Shown here: piece by piece, positions 18,410 through 26,047 of the stretch
Position numbering within the stretch: the first letter of the stretch is position 1
Layout: the number at the start of each line of letters is the position of its first letter
Virus record (IMG/VR): IMGVR_UViG_3300036791_001288
Coordinates: 1-47,706 of that record
Length of the DNA stretch: 47,706 nt
Strand: one strand, 5' to 3'
Source of the DNA: a virus
Notes under the pieces: generated by a model
The model's input: only the letters and a program-made list of their open reading frames with translations
Database searches by the model: none
What the model was told of the DNA's origin: nothing
Made by a program: the position numbers and the translations under genes

Positions 18410-18705
18410 CGCCTGATCACGTGATCGATCTCTCTGTACTCGAGAGAGCGGTAGGTTCGGCCTTCCAGCGTTACATGGGTACCTGCGTGTCTGTTAAACA
18501 AGATGGTGTCACCCACATGCACGTATTCTTGTACCATGGGATCTGGACCTACCGCTACTACTTCGCCGGAGGTCGGCTGAGGAATGTTCTTCTCTTGGAT
18601 GACGACGTGCAGGCCGGCTGCCTTGGCACGTTCCTCGAGTTCGGTAACGGGTTGTATCTCGATGCATAGTACACGGCTTCCCTGTGGTATCAGTACGCTT
18701 GACAT
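18391..18705 (-). CDS. GroES-like co-chaperonin
   Basis: This 104-residue protein has the GroES plan: an early strand (GSRVLCIEI), a mobile-loop region (~25-42), SGEVVAVGPDPMVQEYVHVGDTIL, then AGTHVTLEGRTYRSLEYREIDHVI, which parallels the GroES ending. ATG at 18705 is chosen because AAGGAG lies six bases upstream and TGATG couples it to the previous gene; an in-frame ATG at 18720 is less likely. Phage GroES homologues (such as T4 gp31) help the host GroEL fold capsid protein. It ends the minus-strand operon. Confidence 0.75.
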   Translation of the reverse strand: MSSVLIPQGSRVLCIEIQPVTELEERAKAAGLHVVIQEKNIPQPTSGEVVAVGPDPMVQEYVHVGDTILFNRHAGTHVTLEGRTYRSLEYREIDHVIRRQEAAT

Positions 18706-18977
18706 CAGGACTCCTTCCATGGTAAGGCGGCGAGGCCCAAGATGTGACTGCTGGGGCCTAGGTACGGAAGCTTCTCGGTTTTGTGCACCAGGAAGTCCGC
18801 GTCGCCATCTTCGTTTTTGATCTGGACGTAGGACTCCTTTATAACGTAGGATTGGCCGCTTTCGGTGAAGAGCGTCTGATCATCGAAGATCATCCGGACT
18901 ACCCTCCACGCTTGGCCTTTGTAGTTGATCGTATCACCCAAGACTAGCTGGGTCATCACTGACGGTTCTGACACCAC
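18705..18977 (-). CDS. Small beta-rich hypothetical protein
   Basis: This 90-residue protein starts at a GTG (18977 or 18974) seven to ten bases after CTGGAGG. It overlaps the end of the transglycosylase-like gene by 44 bases. It looks like an SH3-type barrel (VLGDTINYKGQAWRVVRMIF, then ESYVQIKNEDG). It is translationally coupled to the GroES-like gene. Unknown function. Confidence 0.55.
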   Translation of the reverse strand: MVSEPSVMTQLVLGDTINYKGQAWRVVRMIFDDQTLFTESGQSYVIKESYVQIKNEDGDADFLVHKTEKLPYLGPSSHILGLAALPWKES

Positions 18978-19731
18978 ACACCTCCAGGTTATGTCTGATA
19001 ATAGCCTGCTGTATCGACGTCGGCATGACGGTTGTGAGGAAGTTCACCGGATAGGCGAGCTTGGTCCATTCCCGTCGGTCTTCTTTGTCGTCGATTCGGT
19101 AGCCGCACCAGCCCCGCCAGACAGGTGCACTCGAGTCAACGCTAGCAACTCCCGCTTCAGCGAGGTAATGGAGTTCGTGATGGAGACCATCGACCATACC
19201 GAAGCAGTGAACGCCGAGGCTAGGATGATCACGCTTGATAAGTTTAGCCAGTTCCACCCGTGCAAGGGGGTTGTCAGTAATCGCGTAAGCGAGAGCGCGA
19301 GGAATACCGATATGACTAATACGGCTATCTTCGACCATTTCAAGGTATCCTTGCATGAAGCCAGATGCATCTCGAGGTTCTGCTTGTGGGATGAATAGAA
19401 ACTCCGTCTTATGTTGGAAGGCGTCCCAGAGTTCGTCGAGGTAGAACCTGGCGGCGTAGAGGGTCCGCTTCCAGTTCTTGAGGAGGAAATCCGGTAGAAC
19501 TGTGATCGTGGGTTGAAAGTATTCAATCGCCAGCGCGTACGCGTCAACGTTAGGAATCGGAGCCCCCTCATACGCACCGTTGTCCAGGATGATGTGGTCA
19601 CCTTGCTTTCTCCTCTCGCGGTAGAATTCGCAGTACTCCTGATCCATGATATGCTGCAGGACCAGGTGTCGGTTGGTCAACGTGCCGTAGTCCTTCAGAC
19701 CCCTAATAGGACTGATTACGCAGAAGTCCAT
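18934..19731 (-). CDS. dpdA: DpdA-like DNA 7-deazaguanine transglycosylase (TGT superfamily)
   Basis: This 265-residue protein begins MDFCVISPIRGLKDYG with AAAGGAGG upstream. It carries signatures of phage TGT paralogues: HIILDNGAYEG (Asp50, equivalent to the first catalytic Asp of tRNA-guanine transglycosylases), TVLPDFLLKNWKRTL, HIGIPRALAY, VHCFGMVDGLHHELHYL and AGVASVDSSAPVWRG (Asp199, candidate nucleophile). DpdA enzymes swap guanine in DNA for preQ0 or a relative. The genome also encodes FolE, QueD, QueE and QueC, which make that base. It is shorter than cellular TGT and lacks an obvious C-terminal zinc site, as in other phage DpdA forms. A tRNA-acting TGT cannot be excluded from sequence alone. 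Confidence 0.75.
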   Translation of the reverse strand: MDFCVISPIRGLKDYGTLTNRHLVLQHIMDQEYCEFYRERRKQGDHIILDNGAYEGAPIPNVDAYALAIEYFQPTITVLPDFLLKNWKRTLYAARFYLDELWDAFQHKTEFLFIPQAEPRDASGFMQGYLEMVEDSRISHIGIPRALAYAITDNPLARVELAKLIKRDHPSLGVHCFGMVDGLHHELHYLAEAGVASVDSSAPVWRGWCGYRIDDKEDRREWTKLAYPVNFLTTVMPTSIQQAIIRHNLEVCGVRTVSDDPASLG

Positions 19732-20024
19732 CCGGTTAACCTCCTTTTGTATTTGTAGACGGCGTTTATCGAGCAGGCTGCAACGCTAGCAATCTCTCGA
19801 GTATCAGCGAGTTGCACGTAGCGCGGATGTAAATGGTGTAGACGCCAGGAGATTCTTGCGCTATTCTGAGCTCCCCCTGCTGGTCGAACTTGAACTCCAA
19901 GGTCGTGAAGCCATCGTCTAATCGTAGCAGAAGACTGATCCGTGCGTACGGCGATAGTGGTAAGGGAAAGGTTTTCGGTTTCATACAGTTGCTTCAGCAG
20001 GGGTTTGACCTCGTGTTCTTCCAT
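19716..20024 (-). CDS. Double helix-turn-helix DNA-binding protein
   Basis: This 102-residue protein has two HTH-like segments: LSLTTIAVRTDQSSATIRRW (~19-38) and ADTREIASVAACSINAVYKY (~73-92), separated by a Gly/His-rich linker. The end overlaps the dpdA-like start by 16 bases. It could be a transcription regulator or a DNA-targeting helper for modification. It is one of two candidates for the factor that binds the repeated promoter box. Confidence 0.6.
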   Translation of the reverse strand: MEEHEVKPLLKQLYETENLSLTTIAVRTDQSSATIRRWLHDLGVQVRPAGGAQNSARISWRLHHLHPRYVQLADTREIASVAACSINAVYKYKRRLTGWTSA

Positions 20025-20027
20025 CGG

Positions 20028-20303
20028 TCAGTTCCCCAACTTCACAATCTGCTCGACGGTTGAGTCGCAGCATTTGATGACGGTGCTGTGGCGCTCGCCG
20101 CTTCTGGCATCGCCTAGTTGCATCTCGGTCGTGAAGACGATGTCGAGCTTGTCCAACGTTTCGCCCGGAGGTTTGTTGCCGACCCGACCCAGGACCAGGC
20201 CTCCGTGTTCGACTTTGCTGACCTTGCATAGGATTTGAGGTGCCACGAGGAAGATCAGTACCGTGTCCCCTTCTTTCAACTCGTTGCCGAATCGGTCTCT
20301 CAC
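20028..20303 (-). CDS. Small SH3/KOW-like hypothetical protein
   Basis: This 91-residue protein starts at GTG 20303 with AGGAG nine bases upstream. FGNELKEGDTVLIFLVAPQ and CKVSKVEHGGLVLGRVG resemble a small beta barrel found in phage accessory proteins. It shares four bases with the end of the helicase-like gene. Unknown function. Confidence 0.55.
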   Translation of the reverse strand: MRDRFGNELKEGDTVLIFLVAPQILCKVSKVEHGGLVLGRVGNKPPGETLDKLDIVFTTEMQLGDARSGERHSTVIKCCDSTVEQIVKLGN

Positions 20304-21715
20304 TTTTCATCTCTCCTTTTGATGTAGTACAAATGCTGTAGCTTATCTATGTGTTCATCTATCATCCCAGAATCTTTGAGAGAAGCAATGATTCCTTTAA
20401 CTTCCGGCCCGTTATAGCGATGCTGTAGTCGTCTAAGCAACTCGCTATGGTCGATGACACCTCCTCCAGTTCTGATGGCTTGAAGGACGACGTCTGCACC
20501 ATGTCCACTAGCCGTCTTGAACATCGTTCTAATAAGTCCGGGTAGGAATCGCTCAGTCCAATTAAGGATTTCGACAGCCCGAGTAAAGCATTCGAGGCAC
20601 ACAGTAAGATCAAGATGTTCTGCAAGATGAAGGCAGAATGCGACTCGGAGGACGTGGTCGGGCTTTCGTTGGTAATACGTTGAAAGGAGTTCATGCTCGA
20701 CGTGTTTGGCTTGTTCTTTGTGTCGGGAGTACCAGATTTCATGGGCTCGGTCGGTCTGCTGGTCGAGCCGGAGTTCACCTTGGACTTCGTGGATCCGTGA
20801 GAGTTCATATGTTAGGGTCTCCTTCAGTTTTGGGTTGCCGGGACGTGGAATTCGTTCGACCCTGGGGCTGTCTTCCTGCACAACCAGGATGTTACGTGGC
20901 ACGAAGCCCCCGGTGACCATGTCCTCGGGCGTATTGTCGATGAACCACGCCGGCGTCGAGCACATGAGGGTTGAAATCGCAACGTCGTGTAGGGTAGTCT
21001 TGCCTCTGCCGATAGTCTCAGAGGACCAGACATCTGGGCAATCGAGCAGCCTGGTGAGGAGAGGTACAGTACCTTCCATGTACCGTTGCTTTCCCAGAAA
21101 CACGGAGAGTTCGGGGGCATAGACAAGTCCTTGTGCGTGCTCTTTCATCGATTCCACTAGTTGCTCCGGTGTCAGCTTCTCGCTGTAGATCTTGGACAAC
21201 TCCAGAGCCTGGAGCATGCCGATGGCGATATTGGCAGCTGATGTCTTCTTAATGCCACTAGGCCCGAGAATAATGATAGACAGATTAGGGTAAAGCTTGT
21301 AGTAGCCCATGTTGAACCAGCAACGCCGGTTGACGGTAACACCGACAGCAACCAGAGCGCAAAAAAGATGAAATGCCAACGGCGCCTCCGAATGCTCGGT
21401 GTACTCCGCATAACGATCAAAGAAGCCTCCTTTCGGGATCAGGTCCCTGAGTTCGCTCTCGACTAAGCGGGGATCCAGGCCAAGGACTTTTTCAACTTCA
21501 ATTCCATCGCCGATTGCGATGAGAAGGTCCTCAGCACTGAGGCCGAACGTCTCGCAGATGAGCCGCCGGACCTCTGACTTCTCCTTCTCACCGAAACCGC
21601 CGGGGAAATTCCTCACCCACTTCAATGCCTGGTCAAACAACGGATGTGTCTGGTCCAGTCGATGATTGGCCAGAAACGCTCGGAATACCTCCAACTGCTC
21701 TCGAGTACTTGACAA
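20300..21715 (-). CDS. DUF3987-like P-loop ATPase, probable replicative helicase
   Basis: This 471-residue protein has an N-terminal helical part (1-95) and a hydrophobic helix before the core (APLAFHLFCALVAVGVTVNRR). Walker A is GPSGIKKTS at 151-159, preceded by NLSIIIL. An arginine- and threonine-rich sensor region follows (WSSETIGRGKTTLHDVAISTLMCSTP), and the C-terminal end is winged-helix-like. This is the DUF3987 arrangement found beside phage family-A polymerases. The start is TTG 21715 with GGGAGG six to seven bases upstream; it overlaps the polymerase gene by 83 bases. No separate primase was found, so priming may be host-derived or lie in an unrecognised gene. Confidence 0.7.
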   Translation of the reverse strand: MSSTREQLEVFRAFLANHRLDQTHPLFDQALKWVRNFPGGFGEKEKSEVRRLICETFGLSAEDLLIAIGDGIEVEKVLGLDPRLVESELRDLIPKGGFFDRYAEYTEHSEAPLAFHLFCALVAVGVTVNRRCWFNMGYYKLYPNLSIIILGPSGIKKTSAANIAIGMLQALELSKIYSEKLTPEQLVESMKEHAQGLVYAPELSVFLGKQRYMEGTVPLLTRLLDCPDVWSSETIGRGKTTLHDVAISTLMCSTPAWFIDNTPEDMVTGGFVPRNILVVQEDSPRVERIPRPGNPKLKETLTYELSRIHEVQGELRLDQQTDRAHEIWYSRHKEQAKHVEHELLSTYYQRKPDHVLRVAFCLHLAEHLDLTVCLECFTRAVEILNWTERFLPGLIRTMFKTASGHGADVVLQAIRTGGGVIDHSELLRRLQHRYNGPEVKGIIASLKDSGMIDEHIDKLQHLYYIKRRDEK

Positions 21716-24146
21716 TCCAATCCTCCCAAACTATGGTGTCACCCCAGTTTGGTTTACCTGTAGTGCTGGTTTCCAGTGTACCGACTTTGAGGGTACAGGG
21801 AAGCCAGAAGTTCTTCATTCCCCATTTGTTGATCATCTGGGGCCAAGGTTGTTCCATCACCTCCCGTACGTAGGATACACAGCCGAAAAGCGCCCGTCTC
21901 GGGCACGACACTTGGATCGAGTCGTGGACGGGAAAGAGCAATCGCGCCCCAAAATTCCCGAGGCCGACGTACAGTTCCTTGAGTACGCGCTCGAGGATGT
22001 CGGCGAGGTTGGATTGTCCTGTCCAGGCGAGGATCTCGTTCCGAAGGGTGTGGACGTGGGGGAACCACCTGATCCTGTCGAAGAAGTTCCGGCAGTAGCC
22101 GTAGCTGCCGGCTTCTGACAGGAGGTCGTTATGGTGACGCGCCACTTGCCAATGCTCTTGCATGAAACCGTCATAGATTTGAACAGATCGCGATTTTGCA
22201 ATGCCAAAGCCGTCTTGAAGAGACTTCGGACCTCTCCCGTAGAGCATACCAAGCGGACCACTCTTGGCAACGAGGAGTTCCCAGGGGGGAATGTCCTTTC
22301 TCCGGAAGTCCTTTTTAGGAGGTTTTCCAGGCTCAAAGAAGGGTTTTTTGAAGATGTCTTCGTAGAACATGCCATAGATGTACCGGCCTTCCCTCCTGCA
22401 CTTGAGGATCGGTTCGTCGTTGGAAGCGAACCCGTATATGTAAAATTCAGCGGCGTCGAAGTCGCCCGAAATGATACAGTCTGTGTTGGGGTCGTCAGGT
22501 ATAATGATCGTCCGAGGGTAAATACCCGCAAGTTCTTCGGGGATGTTCTGAAGGTCTGGGTTTTTCGCTTGTATGCGCCCCGCCTTTTGACCGTGTAGCT
22601 TATGTCCAGGATGAGCCCTTCCGTCGGATCCAGCGAGATGCGTGAAATCAGATGCTTTCTTGAGCTCACGCATTGTAAGAAGGAGATTAGCAAGTTGATT
22701 CTGGTGTTTATCACGGTACATCTCCAGGACGTCTTGGTCGCATGACGGCGTGAATTTGGCAACTTCGCCTTTGTTCTTCGGCGGGCGTTTGCGCAGGACC
22801 TGGGGCAGGCCCATCGCCGTGAACATCGCGATGAGTTGCTGCGGCGATTGCCAGTCCACGGTCGGCAGCTTCTCCACCCAGAACTTTTCATACGCATCGA
22901 GGGCTTTGTACATCTGGAGTTCAAGGCGATCGGCAAGTTGCGTATCGCAGTTAATTCCGGTTGTCTTGCAGTCGATGACCCAGTCGTACAGGGGCATGTC
23001 GGCGTCCATCACCGGATGAAATATGCGCATGGCCTCCATCTTCATCTGCGCTTCCCTTGACGCCCATAACGTGCCGTAAGTATCACATGCGTTATAACGG
23101 TCCGGGTTACTGTTACCCAGGTTTTTAGTATACGGCATATCAGTGAACAGCGAGAGAGCACTTCCGAGGTCCTTGCGTTTAAGGTCACTGTAACTCCGGT
23201 TGAGCTGCATCATTAGGTCAATTGGAGTGATGCCCAGGTCGCCAAACTGTCGCTTGGAATGGTAACCTTCAAACCCCCAGTTGAACACACGACAGTACAT
23301 TGGGCGAGTGCGGCGTCTTGTAAAGAGGGGACGGAGTAAGCTGAGCATATCTCCCGGCACACCAAGACACCAACCTGGCGCATGACTAAGTCCCGCAACT
23401 TGTATATCGGTGGTATCGCCCCCCAGTAGTTCTTCTTCTTCCTCTGCAGCGGACTTAACGGGAGTTTCATAGTCAAGTGCAAAGTCGTCTTGGGCTTCAA
23501 TAAGTTCGATGTACTCAAGGACTCCCGCAGAAGTTGGTTTGTAATCGTAGTGCTCCTGGACCCGAAGTCCGTGGCCTTTGGCAAATTTAACAGCTTTGGC
23601 GATATCTGCGTCCATATAGATAATCTCGCGGAACCCTGTAGACGCAATATATGCCGGATGAGCTGCTGGGATAATAACGCGAGTACTGGACAGAGGATAG
23701 ACACATCCTCGGAGCCAGTGCGCAGGATTAGAACCCTTTTTGAGGTTCCTAGGGGGACTGACGGTGAGCATCGTTTTACCCGTGAACGCATTAAACGCCT
23801 CCTGTCCTAACGTGAGTATGGTGGTATGTTCTTCAAGAGTGTCCAGTTCTTTCTGTAGAAGTGGAGCGCAGCACCGAACTGCCCCGCTTGGCACCGGATG
23901 ACGAGGCTGTACAAAGCATTTAACCGCGTTAGTGACGAAACATCGCGATCGGCTAAACCCAGCACGTGCCAGGCTTCGGTCAAGTATGCCTCCGCTACCG
24001 CCTTGAAAAGGGCTTCCGATGGAGATTTCCGTAGGTCCAGGACACTGTCCGACGATGACAAGCTTCGCATTTGATGGTCCTTCCCCCCAGATTGGACCTG
24101 GGGCGTCCTTGAGTGGGCATTGATGGCACAGGGGACCGGGTTTCAC
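21633..24146 (-). CDS. Family-4-type uracil-DNA glycosylase fused to family A DNA polymerase
   Basis: This 837-residue protein starts at GTG 24146, coupled to the previous stop (GTGA). Residues 1-185 form a UDG domain with Cys7, Cys10, Cys77 and Cys92/93 (Fe-S pattern close to family 4), VGQCPGPTEISIGSPF (33-47), FVTNAVKC and PAAHPAYI. Next comes a 3'-5' exonuclease-like domain (FALDYET; FNWGFEGY; YNACDTYG). The polymerase has KAGRIQAKNPDLQNIPEE, motif A ISGDFDAAEFYIYGF, motif B with K...GPLGMLYGRG and motif C PVHDSIQV. Two oddities: motif C is HDS, where HDE is usual, and the second exonuclease motif has Glu in place of Asp. A UDG-like domain fused to Pol A is known in SPO1-type phages. It is the genome replicase. 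Confidence 0.88.
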   Translation of the reverse strand: MKPGPLCHQCPLKDAPGPIWGEGPSNAKLVIVGQCPGPTEISIGSPFQGGSGGILDRSLARAGFSRSRCFVTNAVKCFVQPRHPVPSGAVRCCAPLLQKELDTLEEHTTILTLGQEAFNAFTGKTMLTVSPPRNLKKGSNPAHWLRGCVYPLSSTRVIIPAAHPAYIASTGFREIIYMDADIAKAVKFAKGHGLRVQEHYDYKPTSAGVLEYIELIEAQDDFALDYETPVKSAAEEEEELLGGDTTDIQVAGLSHAPGWCLGVPGDMLSLLRPLFTRRRTRPMYCRVFNWGFEGYHSKRQFGDLGITPIDLMMQLNRSYSDLKRKDLGSALSLFTDMPYTKNLGNSNPDRYNACDTYGTLWASREAQMKMEAMRIFHPVMDADMPLYDWVIDCKTTGINCDTQLADRLELQMYKALDAYEKFWVEKLPTVDWQSPQQLIAMFTAMGLPQVLRKRPPKNKGEVAKFTPSCDQDVLEMYRDKHQNQLANLLLTMRELKKASDFTHLAGSDGRAHPGHKLHGQKAGRIQAKNPDLQNIPEELAGIYPRTIIIPDDPNTDCIISGDFDAAEFYIYGFASNDEPILKCRREGRYIYGMFYEDIFKKPFFEPGKPPKKDFRRKDIPPWELLVAKSGPLGMLYGRGPKSLQDGFGIAKSRSVQIYDGFMQEHWQVARHHNDLLSEAGSYGYCRNFFDRIRWFPHVHTLRNEILAWTGQSNLADILERVLKELYVGLGNFGARLLFPVHDSIQVSCPRRALFGCVSYVREVMEQPWPQMINKWGMKNFWLPCTLKVGTLETSTTGKPNWGDTIVWEDWIVKYSRAVGGIPSVSGQSSTGPDTSVV

Positions 24147-24364
24147 TGGTGATTCCTGTAGTCGAACAGGCTTTTGCCACTGTTTTTGTAAACAGCGAGG
24201 TGAGCGATCTGGTTCCCCTCTCGGTAGTAATAGTGTTTGGCGACGCCGTGAGGGACGCCGGTGAACGACAGGCCTTGTGGTAGGACCTCACCCTCGTAGC
24301 GCAGCTGGATCTCGTCCTGGTGCTCGGCGATGTACCTCTGCATGGATTTCTTCGTCGTGATCAT
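24143..24364 (-). CDS. Small hypothetical protein
   Basis: This 73-residue protein is basic and aromatic-rich (VAKHYYYREGNQIAHLAVYK) with no Cys. The ATG overlaps the previous stop and its own stop overlaps the polymerase GTG start, so its translation is coupled on both sides. Unknown; perhaps a polymerase accessory by position. Confidence 0.55.
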   Translation of the reverse strand: MITTKKSMQRYIAEHQDEIQLRYEGEVLPQGLSFTGVPHGVAKHYYYREGNQIAHLAVYKNSGKSLFDYRNHQ

Positions 24365-24657
24365 GGTTTTACCAACGGCTTCAGCATCTCTTTGAGTTCC
24401 TCTACCTTAGATTCGACCTCGGCACGGCGGGCCTCTTGCTGCTCCCAGAATATGGCGACGACATCATCCAGTGTATGTTTTCCAACTAAGTGACAGTCAA
24501 AGGGTTCACCGGATTTCTTTGTCTTGTTACATGTAGCGATGATGTTATCCTCATAATTACCCAAAGTGATCCTGGTTAAAGGAGATGTAGTCGTAGTCGA
24601 GTTCCCTCCCTGTAACTGCATGGCAAAGGCTAATGTGAGTATGTAGGCTTTCATCAT
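24361..24657 (-). CDS. Exported protein with C-terminal coiled coil, spanin candidate
   Basis: This 98-residue protein begins MMKAYILTLAFAMQLQGGNS, a short hydrophobic N-terminal signal. A Thr/Ser-rich stretch, two Cys (ATCNKT and DCHLV) and a charged coiled coil (AIFWEQQEARRAEVESKVEEL) follow. Secretion plus coiled coil suits an envelope-spanning lysis protein, but it lies far from the other lysis candidate. It is coupled to both neighbours. Confidence 0.5.
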   Translation of the reverse strand: MMKAYILTLAFAMQLQGGNSTTTTSPLTRITLGNYEDNIIATCNKTKKSGEPFDCHLVGKHTLDDVVAIFWEQQEARRAEVESKVEELKEMLKPLVKP

Positions 24658-24734
24658 TCATCCCCCACATACCAGTACGGCAAGTCCGGGTCCTGCAGGT
24701 ACAACTCCCAGTACAGAATCATCGTAAGCATCAT
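24654..24734 (-). CDS. 26-residue aromatic microprotein
   Basis: AAGGAGG lies just upstream of ATG 24734, which overlaps the folE stop (TAATG). The product, starting MMLTMILYWELYLQDPDLPY, is hydrophobic and Trp/Tyr-rich. Its TGA overlaps the next gene's ATG. The strong ribosome site and double coupling argue for translation; it may be only a leader that keeps ribosomes moving into the next gene. Confidence 0.5.
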   Translation of the reverse strand: MMLTMILYWELYLQDPDLPYWYVGDE

Positions 24735-25291
24735 TACCTCCTTGTCAAGTCAAAGAACCTCTTTTCAAGATCACGGTCGGTGGCAAAGTCCCCTGCGAGT
24801 TTGTACGTGATGAAATCTGCATCAGAACGGACTCCCCGAATTCTTGTGCAGTCATGTCTGCCGGCAACGAGGCAAGCAGCTCCACGGACACCAGGACAGA
24901 TCTCGAGTAGAACACGTAGGCAGTCTTTGGTAAACTTCTCCTGAAGTACAGGGCCAGTATTGCATTCATCAAGCACACGAGCAAGTTTGCTAAGACCCAG
25001 AACATGCCCGTTCGGAATATACGCGATGGATACCCGAAGGTCGACAGGTAAGAGATGGTGAGGACACATTGTGTAAAGAGTATGACCGCGCAGAAGAATA
25101 AAGTCGTTGAAGTCCTCTGGAAACGTAGCCCACTCTCTGTCTTTGGGTCCAAACAGCTCAGCGTACATCCGTGCAACGCGTTCGGGGGTGTCTCGGTAGT
25201 TACGGTCTTGTAGTTCACAGTCCAGGCCTTTCAGTATAAGCTCAACGCCAGCTTCAATCTTTCCAAGGTCCAAGATGAACCTCTCTTTCAT
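24734..25291 (-). CDS. folE: GTP cyclohydrolase I
   Basis: This 185-residue protein catalyses GTP to 7,8-dihydroneopterin triphosphate, the first step to preQ0. Signatures: RDTPERVARMY (33-43), MCPHHLLP with Cys76 and His79 as zinc ligands, IPNGHVLGLSKLARVLDE (92-109) and HDCTRIRGV with Cys148 as the third ligand. Met at 25291 (MKERFILDLGKIEAG) is chosen because it begins the family's first helix; longer in-frame starts run over the upstream gene. It overlaps that gene by 38 bases. The canonical CEHH is CPHH here. Confidence 0.92.
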   Translation of the reverse strand: MKERFILDLGKIEAGVELILKGLDCELQDRNYRDTPERVARMYAELFGPKDREWATFPEDFNDFILLRGHTLYTMCPHHLLPVDLRVSIAYIPNGHVLGLSKLARVLDECNTGPVLQEKFTKDCLRVLLEICPGVRGAACLVAGRHDCTRIRGVRSDADFITYKLAGDFATDRDLEKRFFDLTRR

Positions 25292-25559
25292 AGATAAGAT
25301 ACAGCCATGTGATAGCTTTAACCAGTATTCTTCTTCGCCCGGCACTGTACGGATCCAGGCGTTGGAACTCACCAAGTTTAAGGCGAGTTTCACCGAGAGC
25401 ATGTGAAAAATCATTTGATGGGTTAGTTTCGTAGAAGCCTCCGTCAACGCCGTAGTGTTTCTTCTTTTCCCGAAGGAGGTCGCTGACATCAGCGAGCATC
25501 TTGACCAGGATTTGGCCTCGTAGTTCGTCGCTAATTGGGGGTGATGATTCTGTATTCAT
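25254..25559 (-). CDS. All-helical hypothetical protein, possibly nucleotide-metabolism related
   Basis: This 101-residue protein starts at ATG 25559, nine bases after AGGAGG; an upstream in-frame GTG would place that site inside the gene. DLLREKKKHYGVDGGFYET followed by SHALGETRLKLGEFQRLDP resembles the 'K...YG...K..R...L' pattern of DUF1599/nucleotide-modification-associated proteins. The match is weak. The position just before folE would suit such a role. Confidence 0.5.
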   Translation of the reverse strand: MNTESSPPISDELRGQILVKMLADVSDLLREKKKHYGVDGGFYETNPSNDFSHALGETRLKLGEFQRLDPYSAGRRRILVKAITWLYLIYEREVHLGPWKD

Positions 25560-25869
25560 CCTTTTCGTCCTCCTCACTTGGGCCTCTCGGCGCCATCATG
25601 TCTTGCTTGAACTTTTCCCAGAACCGTAAAGATGCTTCTCGATATCCAGGTCCGCTAACGGCTTCATTGTAATGGCGGCGGATAACCTCGCCGGTGTCGT
25701 TGTTATGTGCCACGATATCGTAACACAGCTCGGGCCGGAAGTGCTGACCATATGCGATAGAGTACTTGCCAAGCGTGCTAACTGCCTCGTCAATCGGGGT
25801 GAACTCCTCTGGATATCCCCGTCGAAGCGGTATACGCTTGACTCCGTGCGGACGTTTCTTCTCATTCAT
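25531..25869 (-). CDS. Hypothetical protein, que gene cluster
   Basis: This 112-residue protein starts at ATG 25869 with GGAGGG five bases upstream. It is charged, with HGVKRIPLRRGYPEEFTPID near the start and an acidic tail. It overlaps the next gene by 29 bases. No domain is recognised. Confidence 0.55.
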   Translation of the reverse strand: MNEKKRPHGVKRIPLRRGYPEEFTPIDEAVSTLGKYSIAYGQHFRPELCYDIVAHNNDTGEVIRRHYNEAVSGPGYREASLRFWEKFKQDMMAPRGPSEEDEKDEYRIITPN

Positions 25870-26047
25870 CTTCCCTCCGGTGGAATGGGTGAAGGGTGCC
25901 ATCAGCCTGCAGGAAGAGTTTCTTGAGGTTATTGGACTTTTCGTATACGGAGACCTCTTCGCCACAGGTCTTGCAGGTGAAGCGGCTTTCGTACTTGTAA
26001 CCGTGTTCGTTCAGGAGGGTTTCAGTCCATACGCTTGGATATATCAT
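25862..26047 (-). CDS. Small CxxC protein
   Basis: This 61-residue protein has one CKTC pair (~25-28) within FTCKTCGEEVSVYEKSN, half of a zinc ribbon; two His near the C-terminus could complete a site. It overlaps the end of the queE-like gene by one base and the next start by eight bases. Unknown. Confidence 0.5.
   Translation of the reverse strand: MIYPSVWTETLLNEHGYKYESRFTCKTCGEEVSVYEKSNNLKKLFLQADGTLHPFHRREDE

Noticed and set aside
18415-18449. Palindrome GATCACGTGATC and a nearby short hairpin at the convergent junction
   Set aside because: It could be a bidirectional terminator, but it lies inside the GroES-like coding end and has no U-tract on either strand, so I do not annotate it.
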